Positions 13,072 to 27,143 of a stretch of 64,000 nucleotides of DNA are shown here, in pieces; position 1 is the stretch's first letter, and every line of letters begins with the position of its first letter. Below the pieces are notes generated by a model. It saw nothing but the letters and a program-made list of their open reading frames with translations, was not told the DNA's origin and did not search any database. Origin of the DNA: Paracyclopina nana (Eukaryota; Arthropoda; Copepoda; Cyclopoida; Cyclopettidae); assembly GCA_019096065.1 (NCBI GenBank), contig JAGUCH010000001.1, forward strand, positions 11,346,001-11,410,000, in the 5' to 3' direction. The position numbers and the translations under genes are program-made.

Positions 13072-14695
13072 ATAGACCACTTAGCAATTCTAAGCTTTCT
13101 CTGCAGCGATTGCCATAAAGCTTAAATCAAGGCAATTTAGCTTTGCTCAACACTTTTCCAACTGTATAATAATATTGAGGGTTTTGGCAGCAGCGAAAAA
13201 AACCACGTCAAAATTGACTTCCTGGAACCGTTTCAGCTGCGCCATTTCTGCATGAAGTTCATTAATGTAATCAGATTTCTGGAGAAAACTGCCCAAGGAA
13301 ATACATTTCTAGTAGCGAAACCTTTGCTGGCAAAAGTAATATCTACACGCGTGGGCCCAAAATATTCACATGAGCTCCTCTCCTTCGCGAATAAATTGCC
13401 CCCCTGATCCTGACCCATTTTAGCTCAATTTTTTGGAACATCAAAGTCATGCAATTCCTGGCTTGGTGCTCAATATCTTGGACAATTTGAGGCCAAAAAA
13501 GGCCGGGCAAAGGCCATTGAGGTCCGCCGATTTCATTCCTCTGGCGTCTCAAAGTCTGGATCGGTCGCCGGCGTTTACTGCATAAGTTGTTTGGGGTCAT
13601 CTGTCAAATGAGGTCAAGTTGGATGTAATTCATTGTTTGGCAGTATTTCGAATTCCTTTTGGACCCAAAAGGAGCTGGTACATATGGTAGTGGCAGTGGA
13701 ATTGAAATTGTAATGGTATTCACGATATCCCTTCGAGACTTTTGGTATGGCCCCATCGGTCTTCTTTCAAAAGGAGGACGAAGAGGAGGACAGAAGCTCT
13801 ACTAAAAGCAATCTCGATCTTTTTTTCATTCTGCAAAAAAAAACCCTGGATAGTCATGTCAAAATGTGTTTCCACCCGACCGAGTTGCAAAAACGTAAGA
13901 AGTACAGCTTCATACATGGTGGATTCGCAAAAAGTTTTGCAAAAAGCTACCTTCAGACTTGATCTGGAGATGAAGAAAGTCAAGGAATCAATGCTATATT
14001 TGGCCACGGCAGAATTTGAATATCCCTCGAAGAATTACACCTGCATGAAGCCGCGAGTGGAATAAGAACCTTGAACAAAAGTTACATCTCAAGCAGAAAG
14101 GAGAACGAGGTGGTGGCATACAATAAAATATGCGTACGTTTACCCAGTTAGTCAATTACTGAACCTCTCACAGAAATCCGGATTTACTCTCCTCGCTCTC
14201 ATACGAAAAAGAAATCTCGGCATTCATTCAACAAAAGTACGTAAGATTTTGCCAGCAGATTTTTCTGGTCGGGCATAAAAAGGGCTCTGATTAAATGCCT
14301 TATCAAGGGCAGCTGCATTCATTTGGAAAATGTTTCTTGTTCTGATATGCGGAAAGCGTAGCGCCATGAAAGCACAGTGTGCGAAAAAACCCGGAAACAC
14401 TAGGGTGCTTCTCAAGTGTGCTTTCCACTACCAGCAAGCACTATTTGCATTTCACAGCAAAGGATCCTTGTACGCTTTTACGAGGGCCCTCCTCACCTGC
14501 TGGCCCATGATTGAATTTGAAAAGCTGTGCTCCTGGTGTTGTTACAATTTTGCCATTAGAAAGCCCAATCAAATGAGCAGATGACAAGAGCCCTAAATAG
14601 TGCGTAATCTTTGCGAGTGGAAAAGCCCCCACTTTGGGCAAAATATGAAAATCCACAGAACCAATTTCAAGCGGAGCAACAAAACTTTTTCATGG

Positions 14696-14750
14696 GTAGT
14701 GTAGCAGTATATGGTAACTAAAATCAAGGCTTTGCCACTGCTACACTCAC
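14696..14750. repeat. Short inverted repeat GTGTAGCAGT/ACTGCTACAC
   Basis: Ten-base perfect arms (14699-14708 and 14737-14746), extended by GGGT/ACCC with one gap. It may be a remnant of a small foldback element. Confidence 0.45.
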
Positions 14751-15897
14751 CCCAACCGCCATTTTGGCTCAACTTTATGAAGCAACTTTTTCATAGTTAA
14801 AGCACATAGGGCTGGTGTGGCTGGTTTTTTTTTAATTATTTCAATTTTGAAATTTCTAGTGAGCGAAGTCAATATATGGACTAAGGGTCCCAAGGGACTT
14901 TAAGCAAATATGATTTTAAAATTATTAAACGCACCAAGCCCTAGGTGTGCTTGAACTCGGTTTTCTTCTACAAATGGGGCACTCATTAAAAAGGACGGCA
15001 AGTTTTTTCGGCCGACACCAATTCTGTAACATGATGGGATTTTTGTGCAGAAATCTTGCCGTTCTTAAAAAAGCTCGCGTGCGAGCATGCAGACAAATCT
15101 ACTAGCATCATAAATGTTTTATTGTTTATTGTGCTGTAGCACTATAACGCAAGCAATAGCTTTTATCACAGATTATGACCCACGCAATTTTCCGTTGGCA
15201 GTGACATCCAGAGCTGTATGTATCAATTGGGCCAAGTTTAGTGGCATTCAATACGCACCTTTTTTCTTGGTCTCCCCATTTGGCGATGTTTTTGGACTCA
15301 AGAGGCAGCCGTAAACATGGAATCTTCTTCGCTCAATCGAGCGCGCAAGTGGCCGCATAATTTTTGCTTCTTAAAACTCCACCAAAATGCCTACATTTCT
15401 CTATAGAAAGGCAACCCATTCAGGCCCTTCTTTCCGAGGTTTTCTTACTTTTAGCCCCTCAAAACTAGAGGAATGAAAGCTTAAAATCGCCCATTTTTTG
15501 TAATGAACATTTCTCAGAAGAGCTGGGCCCGATACGCAATTTTGGCTGATTTCGGGTGCTCATTGGCGTGTGTAAGCAGCCTTTGCCAAGAAATACACAT
15601 GAAAGCTAAGTAGAATGGCTGTGTTCCTTCCCCCCTTTCGCCCCTCCATAGCTTGGAAGTCATTTTGAAAATGTGAACATTAAAGGCAGATGAAGTGGCC
15701 CCTTTTTCCTCTGTGCATTTTTGCAGAGTGGGCAATTTTGGTCACAGACAGACCACCAACTCCCTTGATCATGGTACCAACTTAGCTACCAAAGAATATT
15801 TTCTGAGGCATAATATTTCTTTTTGGTTTCATTTTTAGAAGCATATTTGTACAAATCTGTTTTTTGCTCTTCTTAGCTAGGCGCATTTTCAGTAAAA

Positions 15898-16134
15898 TTA
15901 TCTGTGCTGTTGTTGAACCAAACCTAATTTTAAGATAATTTTGCAGTTAGCTTCGTAAGCAACGTTTGTGGTTACCTGGTTGACTGTTGTGCTGTTGTCT
16001 ACTGTGCTATTATCTGCAGCATTGCTGTTGCCATTTCTGATGAATAATATGACCAGAGCTCCACCAATAGCTTGAAATACAACCAAAGTTACCGCCCAAA
16101 ATACCACGACAACAGTCACAAACTGAGTATTCAT
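15898..16134 (-). CDS. Candidate small single-pass membrane protein or exon
   Basis: From an ATG in a good context (AAAATATGA) the minus strand encodes 78 aa. Residues about 5-32 form one long hydrophobic segment (FVTVVVVFWAVTL onward), followed by RNG and several Asn-Ser-Thr sequons, fitting a short cytoplasmic N terminus and a glycosylated outside. A GT donor-like site (CCAG/GTAACC) occurs after residue 53 or so, so the true gene may splice onward. No family is recognised and no neighbouring exon was found. It could be chance. Confidence 0.3.
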   Translation of the reverse strand: MNTQFVTVVVVFWAVTLVVFQAIGGALVILFIRNGNSNAADNSTVDNSTTVNQVTTNVAYEANCKIILKLGLVQQQHR

Positions 16135-19100
16135 ATTTTCTCCTTCTGCCTTGCTAGCTTTAAACTGGTCAACTCTTTGCTCGCAATCGATACTCCAATA
16201 CAAACTGGGTTCATATCATTATCTAACTGCCTAAAATGTAAAATTATCGACGGTAAAGCCATTTTGGTAGTTTTGGTTATGTCAACATAGATGGCGCTTC
16301 GTTTAGCTTTCCAACGGGAAAAAAATCAGAGCGCCACCTTTCATTCCAAAATCGAACTATGCAGGAAAATGAAAGCAGAATTGCATAATTCGCTAATAAC
16401 TTTGAAACCCTACCTTCTATTTTATGTACATGATTGAGTATAATTGTATAAGATGAGTAAGAAAATTAAGTCCAGAGCCTTCTTGGGTTCCTAATGCAAA
16501 AGATAATGGCTGTGCTGGATGAAGTAGCTTTTTGTGCCAAGTCATTGTTGCTAAGTTGGAAAATCAAATCCCTTTAGCAAATCTCGTAGATAAAAAAGTT
16601 AGCTAGCAGTGACAAAAAATCCGAGCTCACTGATCTGAGATAAGTCCTTTTCCTTATGCGCTTTTGGCTTCATTTTGTTGTGTAGCTATTAAAAAGCCTT
16701 AAGGCCCGAATAAGATAAACCAGCGCTTCTGCATAAAAAACTTTCACTCTGATCTCTTATGAAAAATGCCATGACATTACCATTTCTCATACACGTCCAA
16801 AGAAGCGTGGCTAATTGCTTTCTAAAAATACCGATGAAGATTGCTCGCGCATTCTTTGATGTGTATGTTTGTATGCGTAGGCCACGAAATTCCACATGGA
16901 GTAAATTGTAGTAGTCCGGGTGTAGGAAATGGTTTTCACCATATGGGCGGTAAGCCAAAACGATTTCCGCCTTGTGTGTCTCAGTATATGCTAATATCTA
17001 CTTTGTATCTATGTCTAAGCCCTAAAATGTGTGGCTCGGGGAAAAAGACAACTTTTGTGCAGGTATGTTATTTTGCAATGTTGTTTCTACAAGGGAAGTA
17101 GCAACAACACAATTTGAATGTGGGCAATTTCACGGTTAGAAAGCTCCTGACATTGATTCACAGCTCGTTTAAAAGTAAACAAATCATCCGCGGTGGAAAT
17201 CCGAAGCGTCAACTGCAGTTGAATTTCTGGCTTTGATCTGGCTACCAATTATCGCTTATTCTCATAACGGAATCCGAAACCGCATTTAATTTGCATAACG
17301 ACGACACAACATGCTATTATGCCTTCTAAGGCTAAAAAACTAAGCTAGGCAAATAATAAGAATATGAAAGGCACTTGTCCAGCTAAAAGGTTTTTATTAT
17401 TTCTACATAAAAAGGATATTGGACGCTATATACGAAAGTCTAGACATGTGTGTCTTCCTTTATGCTGCTGCCATCGACCCCATTTTTTCCTATGAATGTC
17501 TGGAATGCCAGCAAAAAATGAAAAAATCTCATTATTTTTGCGAAGAACAATGCGGAAGAAAATGGGGAGATCTACCAGCAATAACATCACGAGATTTTTC
17601 GATTGGAAGCTTCAATAGCAATAATGGGGTCACTCGTAACAAATCTGGGAAATGCGAGTCATAATTATTTTACTGGCATCTTTTTCGATGGAAAAGAAAA
17701 TATGTACGCATTGCCTTTTCCTAGGTAAAAAATGGATCATTTTTTTAGACTTTCTGGGTCATTGGTCTGAGTGTGTCACTGTGGTTTTGCATTGAGCCAT
17801 CAATCTTCCATGGCCATATCCTGTCGGAAAGTCTTCTAAAGTTCTTCTCCTCGAGATTGTAGCATTTTCACCTCATCTCAATCGGCTACGAATAGCTTCC
17901 GATGTACGGTTTCATGTATCGGAAAGTGCAATACTTGAGTACATGAAAACTACACCTGCATTTTGGGAGGATATATGTCGTACACCAGAGTTTGCAAAAG
18001 TATGCAAGTGGGGTCTCAGTGTGGGCTCAAAAATACATCCAGACTCCTGGCAATTGCAGCAATAAACCATCCAAAAATAAAAGGGAAAAAATGGAGGAAA
18101 TGGACAAAGTACTACTACAACCACATATGGAGTATATTAGGTCAGCTAATGTATAAACAAGCAAAGGTGCATGCAAAAATGCATTTATAATGAACTAAGT
18201 AAACAGTAGTACTAGTTTAGCTGTATCCTTGAAGCATTACTTGGGGATTCAACTCATAAGAGGATCAAATAGCCCAAGGTGAAACAATTGCAATGCGCTT
18301 CGATTCTACAGAGCTGCTACGAGGAATCTATAATATTTTCTTGGGACCATAAAGGCACGAGAATAAACACATTGCATCACCCAAGCGCCGATTCCCCTGC
18401 CTTTATGGGCAGGATTTTCCCCGGATTTTCACCAAATGAAACTTTGGCTAGTGCATATCAATTTACTTTATATTTGCATCAGTAGAATGTCAACACTAGC
18501 TTGCAATAATTGAAAGGTGGTTAATTAGTGCACTGAATTCCACTTATGACAAGTTTCCCATGTCCAGTTCATGTAGGACCAAAATTCCTGAGGAAAATAT
18601 CTGAAAAACAGCTGATAAAGTGAGATTTGCTGCTATCACAAGTTAGAAAAACTAAAAAATACTTAAGAGTTTTTAAAAAGTTAGCCAAACTGAAATTGTA
18701 AATGGATGACTTGACTTAAAAAGTTCCGCCGCTACAAAACTATCAGGAGCAACAATTGTCCCTAAACTATCAATTGACTTCGATTGGCTGAATTCAATTC
18801 CTATGCATTTCTGACCTGAAATCTTGACCCAAATTGCGCGTTAAATTGGGCTATGCCTTAAGATATTCATGTAATATGCAGTTTATTTCGGGGGATCATT
18901 AACTGAGCAAATGAAGTGTGGTACATATTCATCAAACAGTATTTTTTGTGTCTAAATAATAATGATGATAGTGATAATATAATCATAGTAGATCTCAGTC
19001 ACATCTGCACTCACGCCCTGTGTAGAGCATCCTAGAAGTCATAAAACTTTGCACTTTGGTTTCAGTGTCTTATCGAGAGGATAGTAGTGGTTTTCCCAGT

Positions 19101-19868
19101 TCCGTGGTAGTGGGAAAATATGGTTGACAGGAGAAAGTGATGGAAAGCCATCATCATCCTTGTGGAAGCCAGGAGGAGCTTGGCATCATGAGCTGCTGCT
19201 ACCACTGCATCAAGTTAGTATAAGTAGATGAACGGATCATCATGAACAATGTTGTACTTTGCTGTCACCATAATCATCATGACCTCAGAGTCATGACAAC
19301 AGCAGCAGCAACATCAACGGCTGCTTATCCATTTCCTGCAAGAAGAACAAAAATACTGCATTACAGATTGGTTTTTGCGGAATACTTCTGCTATATGCTA
19401 CAATGTTCATCGACATGAGCAAATTGCTGATTTGATGGAACACCGCACTCTGGATGATCAAGCAAGGACCTAGATACGCTCAAGGACATCTTTGTTACTG
19501 CTTTCAAACTTTCCTCTCCACAAGCAAATTTCTTATTGAGGTTTGCATGTGTATTTTCTATGGTACACGCTTTCTAAGGAACACGAGTCTTATCTGAGGA
19601 ATGCCATGCAAATATCTTGCAAATCACATAAATAATATGTACTGAGTTAGGAAATAACTTTGGTAAGAGTGATGTTGAAAGAAAAGTCATAAGAAAATAT
19701 CTAATGATGTAAGCTTTGCTCAATCATGTGCTCATAAAATCACTACTTGTATTTTGCTAGGACCAACTCAAGTACCATGATAGAAAGCAAAGTCCTTTGA
19801 TGCCTCTCGGTCACTGACTCATCAAGAGTTGTGACTTGCAATAGCGGCAAATTATTTAGTGAATTATA

Positions 19869-20246
19869 TAGGGCGGTCTCATATTCATCCATTTTGCAAG
19901 GCAGGTGGACTCACCTTCCCACCTACCTAGGGTAGGTAGGTGAGGGTAGGCAGGTGAGGTAGGCAGGTGGGTAGGTGGGTAACCTAGTAGCTTAGCGAAC
20001 CAGTTAGTACAGGCAAGTTAAGTCAATTTGACTCAGCAAATCAAAGCTTAACAAAAAGTTGCTTCTACACAAAATGTCCATCGTGATTTCTGAGTCAAAT
20101 TGACTTAACTTGCCTGCATTATAACTGGTTCGCTAAGCTACTAGGTTACCCACCTACCCACCTGCCTACCCTCACCTACCTACCCTAGGTAGGTGGGAAG
20201 GTGAGTCCACCTACCTTGCCCAATTGATGAATATGAGACCGCCCTA
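19869..20246. mobile_element. Long-arm foldback element with GTAGGTAGG minisatellite arms
   Basis: A 378 bp element begins TAGGGCGGTCTCATATTCAT and ends with its complement. The arms are about 160 bp, carry short tandem GGTAGGTAGGTG-type repeats (about 19927-19983 and 20145-20200), and are separated by a loop of about 50 bp. The left arm has one additional repeat unit of about 13 bp. Confidence 0.85.
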
Positions 20247-20342
20247 TGTAAAGATAGACTCCGTTAGCTTGGTAGAACATTGCTTCTCAACAGGAGCTTT
20301 TGCAAATCAGTCAACCGTGGAACCTTATGAAAGATGGTAGTT

Positions 20343-21628
20343 TTACCCCACTAAGTGTTTTCGCTCTTGCCGCCAAACTGATTTTTGGCTTACCTAAAAA
20401 TTACTGTAATTTATGGCCGATAATTTGTCTATCATGACTTATAAAAGTATGATTTTCAACTTATTTGCCAATCGAATAAGTTGGCCGTAACTGACACAAA
20501 TTATTTTCAAATTATTATAATTTATGGAAATAATTTGGTGATAAATGAAATCATCACAAATTACAATAATTTGACCAATGGACAACTTACAAAACCAATT
20601 GCAATTGAATTTTTCAGTTGCTTATAAGGGATGGTTTTAAGGTGACCAATAATTTAACAATTGACCCCAATGAATTCAGCTGCCGAAATATTCAGCTGCC
20701 AAAATAATAAATAAATTCGCCAAATCAAAGGTGGATAAAACCAAAGTTAAAAAAACTGCCTACAAAGATAAAATCATTAAAAATCACTGCAATCCAACGT
20801 TCAAGATGCAAAAAGCTTGTCTCCTGAGATTCCTGGAGCAGAATACACTCAGGTGATTGTAATTTATTTGATAAAAAGCCTGCCTGTCACCCACTTGGCT
20901 TTGGATGATGCTTTGGTATGCTTAAAAAACCCGATTTTGGAAATAGTCAACTTCAATCCAATGGTTGGGTTTTCAAGTAAGAGGAGCTACCTAGCGATCG
21001 GCATGAAAGTTTAGTCTTAGCAAAGGTATATTTCAAATGAAAAAAATTAATTATCAGCTGATAATTACTTCAAAGGGACAAGCCTTCTTCTAAGAGAGCA
21101 GAAGAGGAAACAACTACTGAAAGAGATGACAAGACAGTTCTTGACTATGAGAAGCTAGAGCTGCTCCAAGCAGAGAGGGATTATATCAAGTGTTCAAGTT
21201 TGATAATGGCAATATTACCTTATTTCAACAAAATATCAAATGCTTATTTCTCATTCAACCTATGAATTGCATTAAATAAAACATTCTATGGTATATAGCA
21301 ATATGAAAATGACTATTTTTTTCAAGCGACTGATTTTCAGCTTACAATGTTGTATAAACAAATTATAATCAACTTTATAATTTGACATTGAGCAAAACTA
21401 ATGTTTTTCTGACAACTTACATTACCGAAATTTTTCAACTTATAATTGAATTTATAAGATGCAATAAATAGTTATTTCAGAGAAATTTTCAAAATGATCT
21501 TCAACTTACATGACCAACTTATATGTCACATATCACTATATAAAAAACTTGGCATTAAGGCTTACCAAATCCAACTTACATCCAACTTAGATCCAACTGA
21601 AGGTAAGGCGAAATACTTAGTGGGGTAA
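20343..21628. mobile_element. Non-autonomous DNA transposon, about 1.29 kb, CCCCACTAAGT ends
   Basis: Left end TTACCCCACTAAGT and right end ACTTAGTGGGGTAA are inverted copies; similarity extends about 23 bp and TA is the likely target. The interior is very AT-rich with recurring CAACTTA and ATAATTT words. A 65-codon frame at 20817-21014 resembles nothing I know. The element inserted about 100 bp from the foldback at 19869. Confidence 0.75.
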
Positions 21629-21629
21629 T

Positions 21630-24600
21630 GATTCCAGTAGTTTTACAAAATACAAAAGGTTGCTTCTGATGCAGTTTTCCAAATAGATGAACACTGTTCA
21701 TTTTTTCCTAGCCTGACAGGCTCAAGTGACAGGCCTTTGGTCCTTATGCACTTAATTCCAGAAAATGCACTTGAAGTTGAGAAAAGTACTCAAAATGACA
21801 TTTCTTTGGGCTTGTTAATTGGAATGTCTTTTTTCCCACATCACATAAAAATCATCAGGCTCTGAATAATATTGGGAGGATAGGAGAAGAAAGGGTCCCC
21901 ACTTTTGTTATATTCTTTTGAAACAAAAAAGGCTACTGCAATTTATCACTTTTCCTGAATTGGCTACCATTTTGGGTGGTGCACAAAAAGATGGGATTTT
22001 TTCATCAGAGTGATGGAATAAAAGAAGGAAGAAGCTAGTTGAGAATCACAAACGAGAAAGGGAAAGGGCTAAATGATTTCTATATGGAGATGTTCACCAA
22101 GTAGAACATGATATTGTTACGGTGTAGGCCTTACTTCTTATTCTGCTATGCTTTGCTTGCCTTCTTATATTTCCTATTCTATTGGTATTTTTGATTTATC
22201 ACATAACCTTGTGAAATTAATCACAGTAAGACAGGGCACTAGCTTTTCCTTACATCTGTTGAAATTGCCATGTTAGCGATACAATAGCAGTATTTCCCTG
22301 TATACATTGCATTGTTGGCAGATACAGGTCAGTAAAGCCAATTTCACATTGGACCCAAATGGCTTGCTTGCCTTTTACTTTAGACTTCTACTTCTATATG
22401 GTGGCCTTGTGTACCATAGTGACTTTGCAAATGTTACGTATCCAACTGAGATTCTGGTCAGAAAAAAAGATAGCTCTGGCCATTAGGAGAACACAGCTTA
22501 ACAGGCAGTAATGGTCTTGCCAACATTCACATTAATCATCATAGAAAAAGTGCATTTCATAGCAGGGAAATATGTATCTGTATTGATATGTATTGGCCAT
22601 ATGTATGGGTAGTACATGCTATGCATCCTACTGGTACAAAGTACACATCACTTTTGGTTGGCGGTGGGACGACTCTTTTTGAAGTTTTATTGGATGTGTG
22701 TCAGCAGCATTTTTGTCATGCTTGGAAAAAAAGGGGAGAGAAACCCTTTTGATCTATTGGAAGATGTTGACCCCAACTTTGCTGCAATTACTTGACCCAT
22801 AGCGCAGTAGCAGCAACCCCTTTAGATGTATTCAAGAAGAACAACAACACCTCTGCTGTATTTAGCTGACCCAGTTTCCTGGTGATGTTGCTCAAATCTG
22901 CAATTCTAGGCAAACTTGAATAGCGTGTCTCCAGCTCTGCTACCTTCCATCAAAGCACTTTCCCTGATAAAAGAGAGCTACCACGACTACTCAGTTTAAT
23001 CAAATCTGGGAGTCTGGGAAATCTAACAAAACAATCCATCAACTAAATGAACATGAATGCAAACTCAAACTACCATTACTTCCACAAGGAGTTAGACTTA
23101 TATTCCTTTCTGAGAGCTGGATCTGAAGGAAAAAGTGTAGCCAGATTTGACCCCCTTCTGTCAGGGAAAATGAGGGGTTGTTGCTCAACATTCCACTCAC
23201 GTCTTGGACGAATTTATATCTGCAGCTTTTGTTTACCAATTCAAATGGAAGAGATATTTCAATTGTGCCAGCCTGCTAGCTAGCAAAGTGCTAAGGTTGA
23301 CCCCATTTCCCATTTTTTGGCACTTTCTTCATTAGCAGTCTGCAGAAGCAGCCAGCCCTCTTTGTCCATTACGGCAGTGCGATAGGTGGTGGTCAAAACC
23401 TGATTTGATTTGCACTGAATGCTGAATAGCAAATCAGCTTCAGAATACAGGTCAAGATTTGCTGCCTCAAGGTTACTCTCAAAGCAAAATGATGCTCCTT
23501 TTTCCATGTGGTGAAAGGCCAACAACTTCTTGTTTAATTGGTGTATCCAGATACTTGGTAAATGTTTATAAGGCATGTAAGGTATCCTAGGTCTACAGAG
23601 AGTTTACAAGGAAAGTAAGAGCTCCTCCCTTGCAATCCCTTTGGACTGAAGAAAAGTCCTTAATCAAGGATACATTGACACGGATACAGCTGAAATGTGC
23701 TCTACCTTCCTCAAAGACTACTCCTTACTTCAACCACAAAAAAGGTGATCAATGGTTGAACATTTGCGCCATGCCTAATCAACTTGGTTAGAGTTACTTT
23801 TCGGGTTGTCACAGTGGGCAAGCACACAAAATGAGTCACTTATGTGAGTAACATTTCGGCTATATGTAAATGCAAACTTTTTTTGTCGCATTCTACCTTG
23901 ATGTGCCATTCTTGTAATTTATGAGGTCGTTGAGATACACTGCTATTCGAAAACTTCTACTGCCAGCTCGGTTATGATCCAAGTTTGCAGCCTTTGAAAT
24001 TGTAAACTTGGGTGAAAAATTGGCCCTGACTCAACAGAGGAAATGATTTCTGCTCTCACCTCACACGATCAAAGAGGTGTCATTTTCAGGCCCCTTACCT
24101 CGCACCATATTTACAATATTCCATTGACATTGAAAAAAGTTCACACTGTCTAAAACTAAAAAAGTGGTACTTTCAGTGCTAGAGTTTGGTTGGTGGCATG
24201 GGGGGAAAAGAGCCATTTTTCTCGTGTCACCCCGAATAAAGTGGATGCTTCTACAGATTCTTGAGGAGCAATCCTCAAGAGGGAAAGGGATATCTAAGGT
24301 TTCAAAGCGAGAAAATTGTGAATTCAACACTGTTACGCGGTTGCGTGACAACCAGCCATTAAGTTCCGATACAAAACGTCCCGTCGTGCGCACACGTGCG
24401 TGCAAGACAGCTGCTGCTGCAGTTGGCATAGAGGGACTTTTTCAATACCAAGTTCATTTAGATGGGTCAAAGCTTTTGCCATTTACTGCTGCGGTGGCTA
24501 CGTGGAATGGGCCAATGTTTTATCGAAAATGCTCTCGGAGTATTGGAGAAGCACACTGAACATTGCAGTGACTAACAATACTGTCCTTAGGCGATAGAGG

Positions 24601-27130
24601 CTGGATATTTTAGCAGGCCACTTTCCTCATCAAAGAATAAGGCCTTTAATCTTATGCCACTAAGGAAGATAAGTAAGCATTTCCTGCATTCCTTGGCAAG
24701 ATAACCATGTGTATTGTTTATTTTAACTGAAGTAACGCGCCAAGAAAGCCGTTGAGGTTCAGGCGCCTCGCGCGTCGGAAAAACGGCTGAAACGTCTAGA
24801 CTTATGGCGCCTTGTAACCCGTACCACATCAGCACACAAAATTACCTTGACAATGTCAAAGTCCGGGAAATCAGAGCTGTTTTGTGGGAGTAAACAGAGG
24901 CAGGGTTTTTACCGAGAGAGGTAATAATGTCAGCAAAAAAGGTAGCGCTATTTTGTGCCAAGTTGGCAAATATTAGGCTAAATTATTGGAGCTGGCAGCA
25001 AAAGGCCAAATTGCTATTATTGGTGAGCTCTATTATGAAGAGAAGGTAGGAAAAAGTTGCAAATAAAGGCCTGATGATAGTAATGATTGCAGTCATATGT
25101 CACTTTCTCCATTAAGCCATAACGATTATTGACCTGGGAAGTTCTTTTGTCATCATTAAGGGCCAAAAAGGCTAACGTAAAGGCCAAGGTTGACCCTTTT
25201 ATGCCAAAAACTGCTGTCACAGTTCCATGATTCATAGCAAGACTAAAAAAGAGACCAATCTCTCTTTCCTTCAGTGAAAATAAGTACTTCTGAGTTCTGC
25301 TACACTTTATAGATCTGCTAATTTATGAAAGCTAGCAGCAGCCTTTGACCATTCACCCATCAACAGCTGCAAGTAGATTGACGGATTTTTGGCTGGGAAA
25401 AAATGCAATCAGCTTTATCATGAAGGATATCAGAAAATCCAGTCAACCAGTGGGTAATATCACACATTCCCCTTCAGAACTTTTCCCTAGACATTATTTG
25501 CAAGCATTCTTTATCTCCTCATGTGCAATATTGTCAAGCCGCAGATTCACACTGGACAGTGTTGGAAGAAATCCTTCGAAAAACTAAATAAGGATAGTTC
25601 TAATACTCAGCTGAAATGCAAAGAAGTTTATAAGAATATTAAATTCAATTACATGCAGTGTCTGTGCAAAAACAACTTGGCTGTAGTTGATGGGCAAACA
25701 AGCAAAAGAGACTGAGACAGATTAAGCTTTTTACAGAATCTCTGCTGCGAAAAGCAAAATTATGATGACTTTTTTAGCCGAGCTGGAGCATAAAGAACAC
25801 ACCTTATTACTGCAAGTTCAGCCCCTATACCTCTTTTTCCAAAATTGGCCGCCAACTTTTTATCGTTTTCCCTCTAATCCTTCAGAGCTTCCTTTTTAGC
25901 CAGGAAAACTGCCAAAAAGGTGCACTTATTAAGGAGAAGTTATGGTACGTAGTATACTTAGTAGCATTGTGCCTTTGGAAGATGCAGTTTTTCTGCACCC
26001 AATGTTGCCATCATTTTTTGCCCTCCTAAGATCATTACAATTGGCCAATGATGAAGTACGTTTGGTTTTGTAAGGAAAACCCAGTATTTTGACTGATATT
26101 CATACTTGAGTACCTCTCATTGTGTGCTCGTATTCAAGCTTCAATTAGCTGAAAAGCATCCACGCTTCAGCTGTTCATGTGTTTCACGTGTGGCTGCTTT
26201 CACCAGGTTTTCCACGCTCAGCTAACATACCCCAATTGGCTTTTGGTCGATTTTGCACCACCGAGGTTTGGCCTAACCCCAAGATCACTCTCCCACACTG
26301 ATTTGACGCATTTCATACAACGTACACTACTGGAGAAGGCCAACACACAAAAACCAAGTATCTAAAGTTTTTCAACAGATGGCCATAAAAAGAGTGGTGC
26401 ATTATGGCTGGCTCACCCCAAAATGGAGCTAAGAAAGAAAAATATCCCAAGACTTTTTCCAAGCCAGATTCCTCGCGAAATGAAAAGCCCACATATAGGA
26501 GTAGGTGCTACTCTCTTTTGGAAGTATTGACAAAGACGCATGTCCTTGTAATATCTGCTCTTCTCAACGTGAAAAAAGTAGACGTCTTTTTCCTACATAT
26601 GGGGCACCTTCTCATATTACTACTACACATATTGTGAGCATGCTTTTCAGGAAAATGGGCCGACGCCGACATGACATCACAGATTGCAATCTGCGAAAAA
26701 ATACCCACATCGAAAGCAATCAAAGATAATTTAATTAATCATGTACAAGCTTCTTCAGCTTCGTTGAAGGCGCACCTTCTAATGAGGAAAAAGAACAAAG
26801 GTGATCGATGACTTTACAATGAGGAGCAAAAATTAAATAAGCTAGGCATAGAAGCGAACGCAGATACCAAGAATGGAAATTCATCAATCTACATATGCTA
26901 CCAAACGCAGCATGAAATGCGGCCGAAAAAATGCTATTCAAAATGGTGGAACAAAGTTGATTTATGATTCTCTACTCAAGGTTATTGCAATTATTATTAC
27001 GCTGAAAAAGGCTTAAATATGCTATAACCAGCAAGGCTTATATGTAATAATTTACCTATACCGCAATTAACCATAAAAAAGGCCCAGGGCCAATAACATA
27101 TATACAGTAAAGTATTTCCGTATATAGTAT
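21630..27130. other. No gene recognised downstream of the Dpr gene
   Basis: Intergenic AT-rich sequence. ORFs of up to 131 codons near 24.2-24.5 kb exist on both strands over the same bases, which argues for chance. Confidence 0.55.
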
Positions 27131-27136
27131 ACCTTG

Positions 27137-27142
27137 TTTATT
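27137..27142 (-). terminator. Poly(A) signal AATAAA of the Dpr gene
   Basis: AATAAA on the minus strand begins one base after the TGA stop of the last Dpr exon. If used, the 3' UTR would be only a few tens of bases. Another signal farther downstream could also serve. Confidence 0.45.
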
Positions 27143-27143
27143 G

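Larger units (their letters stand above)
13072..19868. other. No firmly supported gene
   Basis: Only the membrane-protein candidate at 15898-16134 stands out. The pair of 107- and 95-codon ORFs near 13.7-14.1 kb overlap on opposite strands and resemble nothing known. Confidence 0.5.

Noticed and set aside
24061..24559. Overlapping 122- and 131-codon ORFs on opposite strands
   Set aside because: Both cover the same bases, neither has recognisable domains, and low-complexity Ala runs come from a CTGCTG tract.
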